A DNA stretch of 64,000 nucleotides, taken from contig NZ_AZFA01000003.1 of assembly GCF_001434295.1 (NCBI RefSeq), positions 1 to 64,000 on the forward strand. The letters run 5' to 3'. The notes below the pieces were generated by a model. The model made no database searches. It had not been told where the DNA came from and saw only the letters and a list, made by a program, of their open reading frames with translations. The DNA comes from Companilactobacillus versmoldensis DSM 14857 = KCTC 3814. GTDB lineage: Bacteria > Bacillota > Bacilli > Lactobacillales > Lactobacillaceae. Shown here in pieces: positions 9,817 through 19,256 of the stretch; positions within the stretch are counted from its first letter, which is position 1; each line of letters opens with the position of its first letter. Made by a program: the position numbers and the translations under genes.

Positions 9817-11742
9817 CTATTTTTTATCTAAGTCTTTCAATATTTGTTTGGCTACATATGATGAATAATACATAGAACCATCTGGGTTTGGATGAACTTG
9901 GTCATCATAGAACCAATCAGGATGGCCTTTCGAATAGCCGTTCCAATCAATAACAGAAAGATTCTTATACTTCTTTTGCGATTTAGCTAATAAATCATTA
10001 ACTGGTTTTTCCCAAGGACGCGACGGAACAAAGACATTGATCCAGAAGACGTGACGCTTAGGTCCAACTAATTTCATTACTTGATCAAGTTGTTGTTCAT
10101 TGAATGGTCCATTAGTACCAAGACCGACTAAGACGTTAGGTGCTAATACTCCTTTGTCTTTATAGCCCTGTAAAATATCAACACTGGCTGATAACTGACG
10201 ACTAACAGCAGCATCGATCACAACTTTGTTGTCGTCGAACAACTTGTTAAAGTTGTTCAACCCATCGGCCATGACGGAATCACCAACACCAGTAAGTTGA
10301 AGATCCTTCAGCCTTTGTAGCTCGACCTGTGTTAGACCATACTTCTCAAATTCTTTATTAACTGGATGAGACTTAGCTAATTTCTTATATTTAGCCATTT
10401 GAGCTGCCGTTAATTCAGAACCATCAGAACCTTTATTCTTATTCTTTTTCAAGTTCTCAATAGCTTTTTGACGTTTAGCACTGCTATTCTTAGTATTTTT
10501 CTTAATAGTTTGAGCTAATTTACTGTTATTTGCATCAGGTTTAGGAGCTGACGTTGCTTTTACAACCCCATATCCACCAGTAACACAAATAATAGCAATT
10601 ACCAATGCCAAGACACGGCTAATAGCTTTAGATGATTTAAAGAAGTTCTTAACATCACTCCAGTGAGCTTTCGATAATGGCTTTTCAACGAAACGGTACG
10701 AAAACTCAGTTATCAACAGAATCAAAATAACTTCAATGACTGGATATAACACTGGATGATCAGCAATGTTCCTGAACTTAGACTCAAAGAAGATCATCAC
10801 TGGAAATTGATACAAATATAATCCATAACTTCTTGCACCAATATAATGGAACACTTTATTGGACAATATCCTATCCCAGAATGCTCCTGGATGAGCTACA
10901 ACGGCAATAAAAATACATGTAACGACTGAGAATATAAACATTCCACCACGATATAAGAATGGTGAAGAATCCTTGACCGTCAAAATCATGAAAATCATCA
11001 AAGCAAACGAAAGTAATCCTACTATGTTGAGAATCACTTTATCGCTCTTCATGACCCCGACTTTCAGTTTCTCAGCTGGCCAGATCAAGGCTAGGCCACA
11101 ACCTAATAGTAACGAATACAGTCTCGTATCAGTTCCATAGTAGACCCGACTAGGATCAACTCCTGGTTGGTAAAGTACTGCCATCCAGATTGCCGAAATG
11201 ATTGAGATGATGATCGTAAACCAAAATACGCGGCTCTTCTTTAGACCCATCTTGGCGAAGAGCAATAATAATAATGGCCAAAAAATATAAAATTGACCTT
11301 CAATCGACATTGTCCATAAATGGGTGAATGGCGATTCGTTATTAGCAAATCGTTCAAAATATGATTGACCGTTAAAAATTTGCCACCAATTATAGACATT
11401 TAAGACATTAGTCAAAAATATCTGGTCAAAGTGGTAGAGTAAATTTTTCAAAAATAAAACAATATATGCACCTGAAGCTAGGAGTACAAACAATAGCCCT
11501 GGATAAAGCCTACGTACTCTTTTAACATAAAAATTTCCTAGCGAAAATTTATTTCCTGCATCGACTGTATTATAGAAATGATCTGTAATTAAATAACCCG
11601 ATATCAAGAAAAAGATGGGCACACCTAGGTACCCACCAGAAAAGACGTTTGGGTTCAAATGGTACATAATTACGCCGATCACACCAAGTGTACGCAATCC
11701 GTCAAATCCGCCAATGAATCTTCTTTTTGGTGACTTATTCAT
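9817..11742 (-). CDS. oatA: Acyltransferase-3/SGNH protein, probable peptidoglycan O-acetyltransferase
   Basis: A 641-aa membrane protein. The first 370 residues form an acyltransferase-3 domain with about ten transmembrane helices (RRFIGGFDGLRTLGVIGV at the start, the catalytic-type His in MYHLNP). After a charged linker (about 395-450) comes an extracellular SGNH domain: GDSVM with Ser at about 489, the GTNG block, and DQVHPN with Asp and His at about 614 and 617. This is the architecture of OatA, which O-acetylates N-acetylmuramic acid and gives lysozyme resistance. Modification of another cell-wall glycan remains possible. It lies 21 bp after obg. Confidence 0.85.
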   Translation of the reverse strand: MNKSPKRRFIGGFDGLRTLGVIGVIMYHLNPNVFSGGYLGVPIFFLISGYLITDHFYNTVDAGNKFSLGNFYVKRVRRLYPGLLFVLLASGAYIVLFLKNLLYHFDQIFLTNVLNVYNWWQIFNGQSYFERFANNESPFTHLWTMSIEGQFYIFWPLLLLLFAKMGLKKSRVFWFTIIISIISAIWMAVLYQPGVDPSRVYYGTDTRLYSLLLGCGLALIWPAEKLKVGVMKSDKVILNIVGLLSFALMIFMILTVKDSSPFLYRGGMFIFSVVTCIFIAVVAHPGAFWDRILSNKVFHYIGARSYGLYLYQFPVMIFFESKFRNIADHPVLYPVIEVILILLITEFSYRFVEKPLSKAHWSDVKNFFKSSKAISRVLALVIAIICVTGGYGVVKATSAPKPDANNSKLAQTIKKNTKNSSAKRQKAIENLKKNKNKGSDGSELTAAQMAKYKKLAKSHPVNKEFEKYGLTQVELQRLKDLQLTGVGDSVMADGLNNFNKLFDDNKVVIDAAVSRQLSASVDILQGYKDKGVLAPNVLVGLGTNGPFNEQQLDQVMKLVGPKRHVFWINVFVPSRPWEKPVNDLLAKSQKKYKNLSVIDWNGYSKGHPDWFYDDQVHPNPDGSMYYSSYVAKQILKDLDKK

Positions 11743-11763
11743 AATATTAACTACCCCTAATTA

Positions 11764-13038
11764 CTAAATAAACTCGAATGTGAAATCAAGAATTGTAACT
11801 GAATCGCCGGTTTCAGCACCGGCCTTGATCAATCCTTCTTCAATACCCATACCCTTTAGTTTTCGAGCAAAGCGCATGATACCATCTTGATGATCCAAGT
11901 TACTCATCGTAAGTAATCTTTCAACCTCATCGCCGGTAACTTCAAAGTGATGCTCGCCAGTGCGAATGATCTTAAATTTATCTGCTTTTGGTTGATAGTT
12001 GTATTCAACAGTTTCGTCATTAACAACATTGAAGTGAATTGGTTCAGCATGTGCAAGGACCTCACTTGTATGGTTCAACAATTGTTTAACACCAGTATGT
12101 TGAATACTTGAAATAGCAAAAATATCAGCATCTTCTGGTAGTTTCTGCTTAAATTCATCTAATCTTTCTTGTGAACCTTCAATATCCAATTTAGTTGGTA
12201 CGATCACTTCTGGACGACTCAAGATATTTTCATCATAAGTACCCAATTCCTTACGGATGGCTAGATAGTCTTCATAAGGATCACGTCCATTATTTGGATC
12301 CATATCTACTAAGTGTAAGATGACCCGAGTTCTTTCGACATGACGTAAGAATTGAATCCCGAGTCCAACACCATTTGAAGCGCCTTCGATCAAACCAGGC
12401 AAATCAGCGATCACGAAATCATTCCCGTTATCTAATTGAACCATCCCTAAATTAGGGTTCAAGGTCGTGAAATGATAAGCCGCTATCTTAGGTTTTGCTG
12501 AAGTTGCTACCGATAAGAGAGTTGATTTACCAACAGATGGGAAACCGACCAATCCAACATCAGCAATCAATCTAAGTTCTAAGCGAATATGTTTTTCTTG
12601 ACCAGGTTCTCCGTTTTCAGCAATTTCTGGAGCTCGATTTTTTGAGTTGGCAAAGTGAATATTTCCACGTCCACCTTTACCACCTTTTGCTACTACTAAT
12701 TCTTGTTCATTATCGACCAGATCACCGACCAATTGACCACTATCTTCGTCATATACTGAAGTACCAGTAGGCACAACAATATAAATGGGGTCAGCTTTTC
12801 TTCCGTACATTGACTTGATCTGGCCATTCTGTCCAGCTGAAGCCTTAAAAATACGTTTGTAACGAAAATCCATCAAGGTATTCATACCTTCATCAGCCTT
12901 TAAGATGACGTCGCCTCCGCGACCACCGTCGCCTCCAGCTGGTCCACCTAGAGGGACATACTTTTCATGTCTGAACGCAACTGAACCGTCGCCACCTTTT
13001 CCGGATCTGACAGTGATTTTTACATTATCTACAAACAT
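11764..13038 (-). CDS. obg: Obg-family GTPase
   Basis: Essential GTPase involved in 50S ribosome assembly and stress response. The 424-aa protein has the Gly-rich Obg domain (residues 1-158), a G domain with [10 protein letters not shown] (about 165), the HFTTLNPN switch, [14 protein letters not shown] and an SS-x-HTG block, and a C-terminal OCT domain present in Gram-positive Obg. The ribosome site AGAAAGGAGG is a perfect match to the anti-Shine-Dalgarno. First gene of the five-gene leftward unit. Confidence 0.98.
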   Translation of the reverse strand: MFVDNVKITVRSGKGGDGSVAFRHEKYVPLGGPAGGDGGRGGDVILKADEGMNTLMDFRYKRIFKASAGQNGQIKSMYGRKADPIYIVVPTGTSVYDEDSGQLVGDLVDNEQELVVAKGGKGGRGNIHFANSKNRAPEIAENGEPGQEKHIRLELRLIADVGLVGFPSVGKSTLLSVATSAKPKIAAYHFTTLNPNLGMVQLDNGNDFVIADLPGLIEGASNGVGLGIQFLRHVERTRVILHLVDMDPNNGRDPYEDYLAIRKELGTYDENILSRPEVIVPTKLDIEGSQERLDEFKQKLPEDADIFAISSIQHTGVKQLLNHTSEVLAHAEPIHFNVVNDETVEYNYQPKADKFKIIRTGEHHFEVTGDEVERLLTMSNLDHQDGIMRFARKLKGMGIEEGLIKAGAETGDSVTILDFTFEFI

Positions 13039-13102
13039 TTAAGCCCTCCTTTCTTCCTATATCCTATTAATTTGATTATCATTTTTAAATTTTAGCACAA
13101 AA

Positions 13103-13138
13103 ACAGTCTTCATCATACTTCAAAACCTAAAAGACTGT
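13103..13138 (-). repeat. Inverted repeat with U-tail upstream of obg
   Basis: ACAGTCTT (13103-13110) and AAGACTGT (13131-13138) form an 8-bp inverted repeat with a 20-nt loop. On the minus strand it is followed by TTTTTG, so it could be a terminator or leader hairpin read toward obg, although no gene lies upstream on that strand. Confidence 0.4.
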
Positions 13139-13156
13139 CCACTTATTTTTATCGCA

Positions 13157-13229
13157 AATGAATGACTTTGAATTTTTTTGAAAGAATTTGGAAGATTATG
13201 ATTGATTTTGAATGAATTTGCTGTATTAT
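13157..13229 (+). promoter_or_regulatory. Probable FruR operator triplet and fru promoter region
   Basis: A 14-bp motif occurs three times in direct orientation: TTTGAAAGAATTTG at 13177-13190, TTTGAATGAATTTG at 13207-13220, and a weaker copy AATGAATGACTTTG at 13157-13170 (11 of 14). Spacings are 20 and 30 bp, whole numbers of helical turns. The last copy abuts TATTAT at 13224-13229. Repressor binding to such direct repeats is known for DeoR-family regulators; assigning them to FruR is inference. TATTAT lies very close to the ribosome site, so the exact start of transcription is unsettled. Confidence 0.5.
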
Positions 13230-13250
13230 ATTTCGAGGAGGTGATTGAAA

Positions 13251-14003
13251 GTGCTTACCGAGGAAAGGCATCAAATCATCCTGAAGCAACTACAACTTCA
13301 CAATATCGTAAAACTACAAGATCTGATTCCTTTGACTGGTGCTTCCGAATCGACTCTTAGGCGTGATCTGCAGGACTTAGAAGAGTGTCACAAACTCCAA
13401 CGTATTTATGGTGGAGCACAAAACATTTTGTCATATCATGACGAGCCTGCTCTTTCGCAAAAAATATCTACCAATACTGATGAAAAAGATAGTATTGCCA
13501 GATATGCTGGCGACTTAGTTCAAAATAACGAGGTCATCTTCTTGGATGCTGGAACTTCTGTTCAAGCAATTATTCCTTATTTATCTAAAGCAACTGACCT
13601 ATTGGTAGTAACTAATAGTGTTGTCAATGCATCCATTTTAGCTGACTATCAAATCGAGACTTTTGTCCCTGGCGGAAAATTAAAAGCAAGCACCAAAGCT
13701 TTAGTCGGCTCCACGACGACCAAAACATTAACTGCCTTTCATTTCGATAAGGCATTCTTAGGAACCAATGGCTTTTCAGTCAAGGCTGGATATACGACTC
13801 CTGACCCTGAAGAAGCTGATACTAAGAAAATTGCTTTGTCCAATTCCAACGAAAGTTACATTTTGGCAGACGGTTCTAAATTAGAACAGGTCAGTTTCAC
13901 ACGTTTTGCAAACTTAGATGAGGCGACTTTGATCACTAATGAATTACCAGTCAAATCACTTGAGTTACTCAAAACACATACTAAAGTTATGGAGGTTAAA
14001 TAA
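13251..14003 (+). CDS. fruR: DeoR-family fructose operon repressor
   Basis: A 250-aa transcription factor. The N-terminal winged HTH contains LTEERHQIILKQL and SESTLRRDLQDLE; the C-terminal sugar-phosphate sensor domain holds the DeoR motifs FLDAGTS, VVTNS and DGSKL. Position ahead of fruK and fruA makes fructose 1-phosphate the likely effector, as in known FruR proteins. GTG 13251 is chosen over TTG 13245 because AGGAGG ends 9 nt before the GTG but only 3 nt before the TTG. The stop codon directly abuts the fruK start. Confidence 0.93.
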   Translation: MLTEERHQIILKQLQLHNIVKLQDLIPLTGASESTLRRDLQDLEECHKLQRIYGGAQNILSYHDEPALSQKISTNTDEKDSIARYAGDLVQNNEVIFLDAGTSVQAIIPYLSKATDLLVVTNSVVNASILADYQIETFVPGGKLKASTKALVGSTTTKTLTAFHFDKAFLGTNGFSVKAGYTTPDPEEADTKKIALSNSNESYILADGSKLEQVSFTRFANLDEATLITNELPVKSLELLKTHTKVMEVK

Positions 14004-14927
14004 TTGATCTATACTATCACAGCTAATCCATCGATCGATTATGTATTACGACTCAAAGAGCTTGTCCCTGGCGAGATCAATCGGACAAACAATGATGTCA
14101 AACTCCCAGGTGGAAAAGGGATCAATGTTTCTCGCATTTTAAACGAGTTACAACTAGATTCAACTGCTCTTGGATTTGTGGGGGGAGCAACCGGTTCATC
14201 TTTTGAACAATTGCTAAAAAAACATCATTTGCAAACTGACTTTACTCAGGTTGCTGACGATACCCGGATCAACGTCAAGATCAATGCCACTGAGCAAAAA
14301 CAAGAAACTGAGATCAACGGCGGCGGTCCAGTGATCACCGACACAGAAAAGCAAAAGTTCTTTGATCAAATGAAAAAAATTGGTCAAGGTGACGTCGTAG
14401 TAATGTCTGGAAGTTTACCTCAAAAAGTTGAAACTTCTTTTTACTTAGATATCGCCAAGATGATCCAGAAAAATGGTGCTGACTTCGTGATCGATACTAC
14501 AGGTCAGGCCTTACTTGACACTTTGCCTCTACATCCATTAGTCGTTAAACCGAATAATCACGAATTAGCAGATTTATTCAAGACTGATTTAGATACAGAG
14601 CAAGATATCATTGACCACGCCAGAAAACTTTTGGAACAAGGTGCTAAACATGTACTCGTTTCCATGGCTGGCGATGGCGCTTTGTTAGTCACTAAGGATC
14701 ATGCCTACAAGGCCAATGCTCCTAAAGGTACGGTCGTTAATTCTGTTGGAGCTGGTGATTCAATGATTGCTGGCTTCGTGGGTACATTCATGAAGACTGA
14801 AGACCCAATCGAAAGTTTCCATCAAGGTGCTGCCTGTGGCTCTGCTACTGCTTTTAGCCAAGACATCGCTGTCAAAGAAAAAATTGATGAAGTTTATCAA
14901 AGTATCAATATTACAAAATTGAGCTAG
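14004..14927 (+). CDS. fruK: 1-phosphofructokinase
   Basis: PfkB-family kinase phosphorylating fructose 1-phosphate from the PTS to fructose 1,6-bisphosphate. The 307-aa product starts MIYTITANPSIDYVL, has the N-terminal PfkB motif GGKGINVSR (about 37-45) and the C-terminal motif VNSVGAGDSMIAGF with the catalytic Asp. It uses a TTG start placed 8 nt after GGAGG; that GGAGG lies inside the last codons of fruR, so the genes are translationally linked. Eleven bases separate it from fruA. Confidence 0.96.
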   Translation: MIYTITANPSIDYVLRLKELVPGEINRTNNDVKLPGGKGINVSRILNELQLDSTALGFVGGATGSSFEQLLKKHHLQTDFTQVADDTRINVKINATEQKQETEINGGGPVITDTEKQKFFDQMKKIGQGDVVVMSGSLPQKVETSFYLDIAKMIQKNGADFVIDTTGQALLDTLPLHPLVVKPNNHELADLFKTDLDTEQDIIDHARKLLEQGAKHVLVSMAGDGALLVTKDHAYKANAPKGTVVNSVGAGDSMIAGFVGTFMKTEDPIESFHQGAACGSATAFSQDIAVKEKIDEVYQSINITKLS

Positions 14928-14938
14928 GAGGAAAAACA

Positions 14939-16897
14939 ATGGACCTTAAGGAACTACTTCTTAAAGACGCCATGATCATGGATCTCAAGGCTACCACTAA
15001 AGCTGAAGCCATCGACGAGATGGTCTCTAAGTACTATGAGATCGGCGTGATCGATGATAAAGAATTATATAAATCAGATATTTTAAAACGTGAAGCACAA
15101 ACTAGTACTGGTATCGGTGACGGGATCGCTATGCCACACGCGCGTGACAAGGCTGTTCAACGTGCCACAGTACTTTTTGCTAAGAGTAAAGCCGGTATCG
15201 ACTACGAATCACTTGATGGTCAACCTACTTACCTCTTCTTCATGATTGCTGCTCCAGATGGGGCTGATAACTTGCACTTGCAAGCTTTAGCCGCCCTCTC
15301 ATCACTTTTGATCAACCCTGATCTAGTGGCCAACTTGAAGAAAGCCACAACTGCTGATGAAGTTCAAAAACTTTTCAGTGATGCCATGGCTGCAAAGGAA
15401 GCAAAAGATAAGGCTGATGAAGAAAAAGAAAAAGCTCAAGAAGCTGCTGCTAAAGAGGCTGCTGAAAAAGCCAATGATTCTAAGAAAAAGCCATACGTTG
15501 TTGCTGTTACAGCTTGTCCTACAGGTATCGCCCATACATATATGGCTGAAGCCGCTTTAAAGGAACACGCTGAAAAATTAGGTATCGACATCAAAGTTGA
15601 AACTAATGGTTCTGAAGGCGTTAAACATAAACTGACAGCTGCCGATATCGACCGTGCTGATGGTGTTATCATCGCAGCCGACAAGAAAGTCGACATGCCT
15701 AGATTCGATGGCAAGCACTTGGTCAACCGCCCTGTTACTGATGGTATCAACAAGTCTGATGAACTGATCAATCTAGCCGTTGAACAAAAAGCCCCTATTT
15801 TCCATTCACAAGGTGGCGCAAGTTCTGAAGAAGAAGAAAGTTCAGAAAAGAAATCTCTTTGGTCAAAAATATATGCTGACTTAATGAACGGTATCTCGAA
15901 CATGTTACCATTCGTTGTCGGTGGTGGTATCTTAATGGCCATCTCATTCCTACTCGAGCCATCAGTAGGAAGTCATTCACAATGGTTCGTCTTTTTCCAT
16001 GGCATTGGTAATTATGCTTTTGAATTCTTGATCCCAATTTTGGCAGCTTATATTGCTGAATCGATTGGTGATCGCCCCGCCTTACTACCTGGTTTTGTTG
16101 GTGGTTACATGGCTTCTCAAGCCAGTGCTTCCATTATTTCTTCCAAGAGTCCGGCCGGATTTATCGGTGGTCTACTAGCTGGTTTTATCGCTGGTTGGAT
16201 CGTCGTTGGTTTGAAGAAATTACTCAAGGGCTTACCAAAATCTCTTGATGGTCTAAAACCAATCTTGCTTTACCCTGTACTTGGTCTATTAGCTACTGGT
16301 GCAGTTATGTACTTTGCCATCGATCCTGTCTTTGCGATTGTTAACCACGCGATCACAAGTTTCCTTGAGTCGATGGGTACCGGTAATGCCGTCATTCTTG
16401 GCGCTCTACTTGGTGGAATGATGTCAGTTGATATGGGTGGTCCTTTCAACAAGGCTGCTTATACATTCGCCATCGGTACTTATACCGCAACTGGTGACGG
16501 TGCTTTAATGGCTGCTGTTATGGTCGGTGGTATGATCCCACCTCTAGCAATTGCTATTGCAACTACTTTCTGGAAGAACAAATTTACTGAACAAGAAAGA
16601 CAAGCTGGTCTTTCTAACTACGTTCTAGGTATCTCCTTCATTACCGAGGGTGCCATCCCATTTGCTGCCAGTGATCCACTTCATGTTATCGTTTCTAGTG
16701 TGATCGGATCCGTTATTGGTGGTGGCTTGACACAGCTATGGCAGGTTAATGTCCCTGCACCTCACGGTGGTATCTTTGTTACTCCATTAGCATCTAATCC
16801 TGCCTTGTATTTACTCGCAGTGGTGATCGGTGCGATCATTGCTGGTGTAATTTACGGTTTATGGAAACCTGCTAAAAAAGTTGAAACTACTAAATAG
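14939..16897 (+). CDS. fruA: Fructose PTS transporter subunit IIABC
   Basis: A 652-aa fused permease that imports fructose as fructose 1-phosphate. IIA (1-150) carries the phospho-His in GIAMPHARD (H67). An Ala/Glu/Lys-rich helical linker (about 150-183) follows. IIB has TACPTGIAHT with phospho-Cys C193. IIC (about 295-640) is a multi-helix channel with VGGGILMAIS, MGGPFNKAAYTF and GAIPFAASDPL. The fused A-B-C order is usual in Firmicutes. AGGAGG precedes the ATG; a strong terminator follows. Confidence 0.97.
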   Translation: MDLKELLLKDAMIMDLKATTKAEAIDEMVSKYYEIGVIDDKELYKSDILKREAQTSTGIGDGIAMPHARDKAVQRATVLFAKSKAGIDYESLDGQPTYLFFMIAAPDGADNLHLQALAALSSLLINPDLVANLKKATTADEVQKLFSDAMAAKEAKDKADEEKEKAQEAAAKEAAEKANDSKKKPYVVAVTACPTGIAHTYMAEAALKEHAEKLGIDIKVETNGSEGVKHKLTAADIDRADGVIIAADKKVDMPRFDGKHLVNRPVTDGINKSDELINLAVEQKAPIFHSQGGASSEEEESSEKKSLWSKIYADLMNGISNMLPFVVGGGILMAISFLLEPSVGSHSQWFVFFHGIGNYAFEFLIPILAAYIAESIGDRPALLPGFVGGYMASQASASIISSKSPAGFIGGLLAGFIAGWIVVGLKKLLKGLPKSLDGLKPILLYPVLGLLATGAVMYFAIDPVFAIVNHAITSFLESMGTGNAVILGALLGGMMSVDMGGPFNKAAYTFAIGTYTATGDGALMAAVMVGGMIPPLAIAIATTFWKNKFTEQERQAGLSNYVLGISFITEGAIPFAASDPLHVIVSSVIGSVIGGGLTQLWQVNVPAPHGGIFVTPLASNPALYLLAVVIGAIIAGVIYGLWKPAKKVETTK

Positions 16898-16910
16898 AAT
16901 TTATGATAAA

Positions 16911-16947
16911 TTAATAACCCTATCTCAATGAGATAGGGTTATTTTTT
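16911..16947. terminator. Bidirectional fruA/uvrC terminator
   Basis: AATAACCCTATCTCA and its complement form a 14-bp stem followed by six Ts; an A run on the other side serves uvrC, whose stop codon overlaps it. Confidence 0.9.
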
Positions 16948-18763
16948 ACATCTTTTTATATTTTTTATGAGTTTCAATACTCGATAAGGTGATCTTGATC
17001 GTCTGAGCAGTCGTTTGTGGTATTCCCAAATCAATGATATCTTCGATCGGAGCTTCTTTGATTTTTCTGACTGAACCATACTTTTTGAGCAGTTTAGTCC
17101 GTGTCTTAGGACCTACGCCTTGAATGCTATCAAGCTGTGAGGATAAAGCATTCTTACTTCTGGTCTTGCGTTGAAAAGTGATTGCAAAACGATGGACCTC
17201 ATCTTGGATCCTTTGTAGCAAATAAAATCCTTGGCTCTTTTGGTCTAAAGTGACGGCTGTACCTTCTTCACCAAAAATCAAATGCGAAGTATTGTGGTGA
17301 TTGTCCTTGACCATTCCTGCGACCGGGATGTTGATACCGAGCTCATTTTGCAACACATCCATAACTGCTCGCAACTCGATGATCCCACCATCCATTAAAA
17401 TCAAATCAGGTAAAGGTTTCTCCTCTTTGAGCAAACGTGAATAGCGACGATAGATAACTTCACGCGTGTTGGCGGCTTCATCAGCACCGGAATGATCTTC
17501 TAATTCATATTTGATCTTATATTTACGATACATACTTTTTTCGGGACGGCCATCTTGGAAAACGACCATGGCTGAAACTGGATTGGTGCCTTGAATATGC
17601 GAGTGGTCAAATGATTCGATGACGTGTCCATATGGCAAATTGAGCGCCTTGAAAATCTGCTCCTGAGCACCATAGGTTTGACGATTATCCAATTCCATTA
17701 AACGAAATTTTTCCTGCAAGACTAACTTGGAATTTTCAGCTGCCATGTCCATCAAAGCTTTCTTCTGGCCTCTTTGTGGAGTTCTAAATGGCACTTTCAG
17801 GACATCTGATAAAGTATCTTTATCTATATTGTCAGGAACCAGGATTTCTCTAGGCATGACCTGATTACGGCGATTATAAAATTGCAGGATAAAGGTCGAC
17901 AACTCTTCTTCTGGTGAATTGACACAAGCAAAAACTCGTTTCTCACGTTTCATCAAACGAGCTTGGCGAATGAAGAAAACTTGGGTCGAGATCCACCCTT
18001 TTTCAACGTAATAATTAAAAATATCACGTGGGGTGCTATCGTTGGAAATGATTTTCTGCTTTTCAACAGTAGCTTCAATATATTGAATTTGGTCACGTAA
18101 TTCGGCAGCACGTTCATATTGCCGGTTTTTAGCGGCAGTTACCATTTTATTCTTCAAACTGGCTTTTACTTCGCCAACGTTCCCACCCAAAAAACGTTTG
18201 ATTTTTTCAATCTGACGGTCATATTTTTCCTGCGGGACCTCTTTGAAACAAGCCCCAAGACATTGACCCATATGATAGTACAAACATGGACGTCCCAAAT
18301 GTCCCTGACAGCGTCTGAGTGGATAAACTTTCTGAAGAAAGTTAAGTGTACCTGAAGCGGCATAAACGTTTGGATATGGGCCAAAATAGTACGCTCCATC
18401 TTTTCTGATCTGTCCAGTGATCTCCATCTTGGGATCTCGCTCATTGGTTATTTTGATATAAGGATAGCCTGTCCCCTTCTTAAGTCTAATATTGTAATAA
18501 GGCTGATGTTTTTGGATCAAGGTGATTTCTAGTAAAAAAGCTTCCTTGTCGTTAGATGTGATAATTGTTTCAAAATCACGGATCTCAGAAACTAATTTAG
18601 CAGTTTTCCCCTCGTGAGAACTTTTAAAATATGATCTAACACGATTCTTGAGGTTTTTTGCTTTACCAACATAAATGATTTTAGAATTGATATCTTTCAT
18701 CAAATAACAGCCTGGTCTAGGCGGTAACAAACTTAATTTATGTTCTAAGTATTCTGTTGCCAA
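16946..18763 (-). CDS. uvrC: Excinuclease ABC subunit C
   Basis: Makes both incisions in nucleotide excision repair. The 605-aa protein has an N-terminal GIY-YIG nuclease domain (PGCYLMKD, IIYVGKAKNLKNRVRSYF), a UVR motif near 200-235 (KNRQYERAAELRDQI), an RNase H-like nuclease domain (SFDHSHIQG, DGG) and a C-terminal pair of helix-hairpin-helix motifs (GVGPKTRTKLL, LGIPQTTAQTI). Length is normal. It is transcribed alone. Confidence 0.97.
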   Translation of the reverse strand: MATEYLEHKLSLLPPRPGCYLMKDINSKIIYVGKAKNLKNRVRSYFKSSHEGKTAKLVSEIRDFETIITSNDKEAFLLEITLIQKHQPYYNIRLKKGTGYPYIKITNERDPKMEITGQIRKDGAYYFGPYPNVYAASGTLNFLQKVYPLRRCQGHLGRPCLYYHMGQCLGACFKEVPQEKYDRQIEKIKRFLGGNVGEVKASLKNKMVTAAKNRQYERAAELRDQIQYIEATVEKQKIISNDSTPRDIFNYYVEKGWISTQVFFIRQARLMKREKRVFACVNSPEEELSTFILQFYNRRNQVMPREILVPDNIDKDTLSDVLKVPFRTPQRGQKKALMDMAAENSKLVLQEKFRLMELDNRQTYGAQEQIFKALNLPYGHVIESFDHSHIQGTNPVSAMVVFQDGRPEKSMYRKYKIKYELEDHSGADEAANTREVIYRRYSRLLKEEKPLPDLILMDGGIIELRAVMDVLQNELGINIPVAGMVKDNHHNTSHLIFGEEGTAVTLDQKSQGFYLLQRIQDEVHRFAITFQRKTRSKNALSSQLDSIQGVGPKTRTKLLKKYGSVRKIKEAPIEDIIDLGIPQTTAQTIKITLSSIETHKKYKKM

Positions 18764-18840
18764 TTTCTAACCTCGTTTCTTCATAAATAAACTAATTATG
18801 CCTATATTATTTTAAGCTTATATTTTTAAGTTGCAAGGAA

Positions 18841-18869
18841 TTGAGATTTTCCTCCAAACGTTCTATAAT
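18841..18869 (+). promoter_or_regulatory. Strong promoter of the 50-aa small gene
   Basis: TTGAGA (18841-18846) and a consensus TATAAT (18864-18869) are separated by exactly 17 nt, about 46 bp upstream of the small ORF. Confidence 0.75.
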
Positions 18870-18914
18870 GGATTTAAATAAGAATTAAGCCATACCTGAA
18901 AGGGGCTGATACCG

Positions 18915-19067
18915 ATGGGCTTAACAGTGAAACGTGAAAATGATTTTGGAAGTTTGTTTGATAAATTTGCCTCACTTCCCGATGATGTTAAAAAAAATGT
19001 AGAACGTGTCGATTCTGCAGATAAGAAATCTTCTAAAAAAACAGATGATTCAAAAGAAAATAAGTAA
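18915..19067 (+). CDS. Small acidic/basic 50-aa protein (resembles SPJ_0845 family)
   Basis: Frame ATG 18915 to TAA 19065-19067 encodes 50 residues starting MGLTVKRENDFGSLFDKFAS, with a helical N-terminal half and a Lys/Ser/Asp-rich disordered tail. GAAAGGGG lies 9 nt before the ATG and a near-consensus promoter precedes it, so it is likely expressed. The MGLTxKxxxxFxxLFxKFA pattern resembles the SPJ_0845 family of small Lactobacillales proteins, of unknown function; that match is from memory. It is followed by a terminator at about 19167. Confidence 0.7.
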   Translation: MGLTVKRENDFGSLFDKFASLPDDVKKNVERVDSADKKSSKKTDDSKENK

Positions 19068-19166
19068 CTTCTTCTACTCAGTTATATTTACAACCTGCCT
19101 GAATTGTGATGTATCTGTAGTATGATTATCGTTAGTTCTAAACAAAACCCTTTTGATAGTTTTCCG

Positions 19167-19200
19167 AAACACCATTCAACGTTTGAATGGTGTTTTGTTT
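19167..19200 (+). terminator. Rho-independent terminator
   Basis: AAACACCATTCAA (19167-19179) and its exact complement (19183-19195) form a 13-bp stem with a 3-nt loop and a T-rich tail, ending the transcript of the small gene at 18915. Confidence 0.85.
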
Positions 19201-19226
19201 TGCCCAAATTTTGTAGTAACATTAAG

Positions 19227-19242
19227 TTGAAATCGATTTCAA
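19227..19242 (+). promoter_or_regulatory. Perfect 16-bp palindrome, cre site of the hydrolase gene
   Basis: TTGAAATCGATTTCAA is a perfect palindrome whose inner 14 bases (19228-19241) match the cre consensus TGWAANCGNTNWCA at every position. It ends at the first base of the AAGGGGG ribosome site, where bound CcpA would block transcription. CcpA binding is inferred. Confidence 0.65.
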
Positions 19243-19256
19243 GGGGGAAACTATTT

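Noticed and set aside
15436-15942. 168-codon frame antisense to fruA
   Set aside because: It lies wholly inside fruA, has no ribosome site and its composition mirrors the fruA codon pattern.
19122-19256. N-terminal extension of the alpha/beta hydrolase
   Set aside because: It crosses a 13-bp terminator and a cre palindrome and lacks family similarity; the ATG at 19257 has a strong ribosome site.
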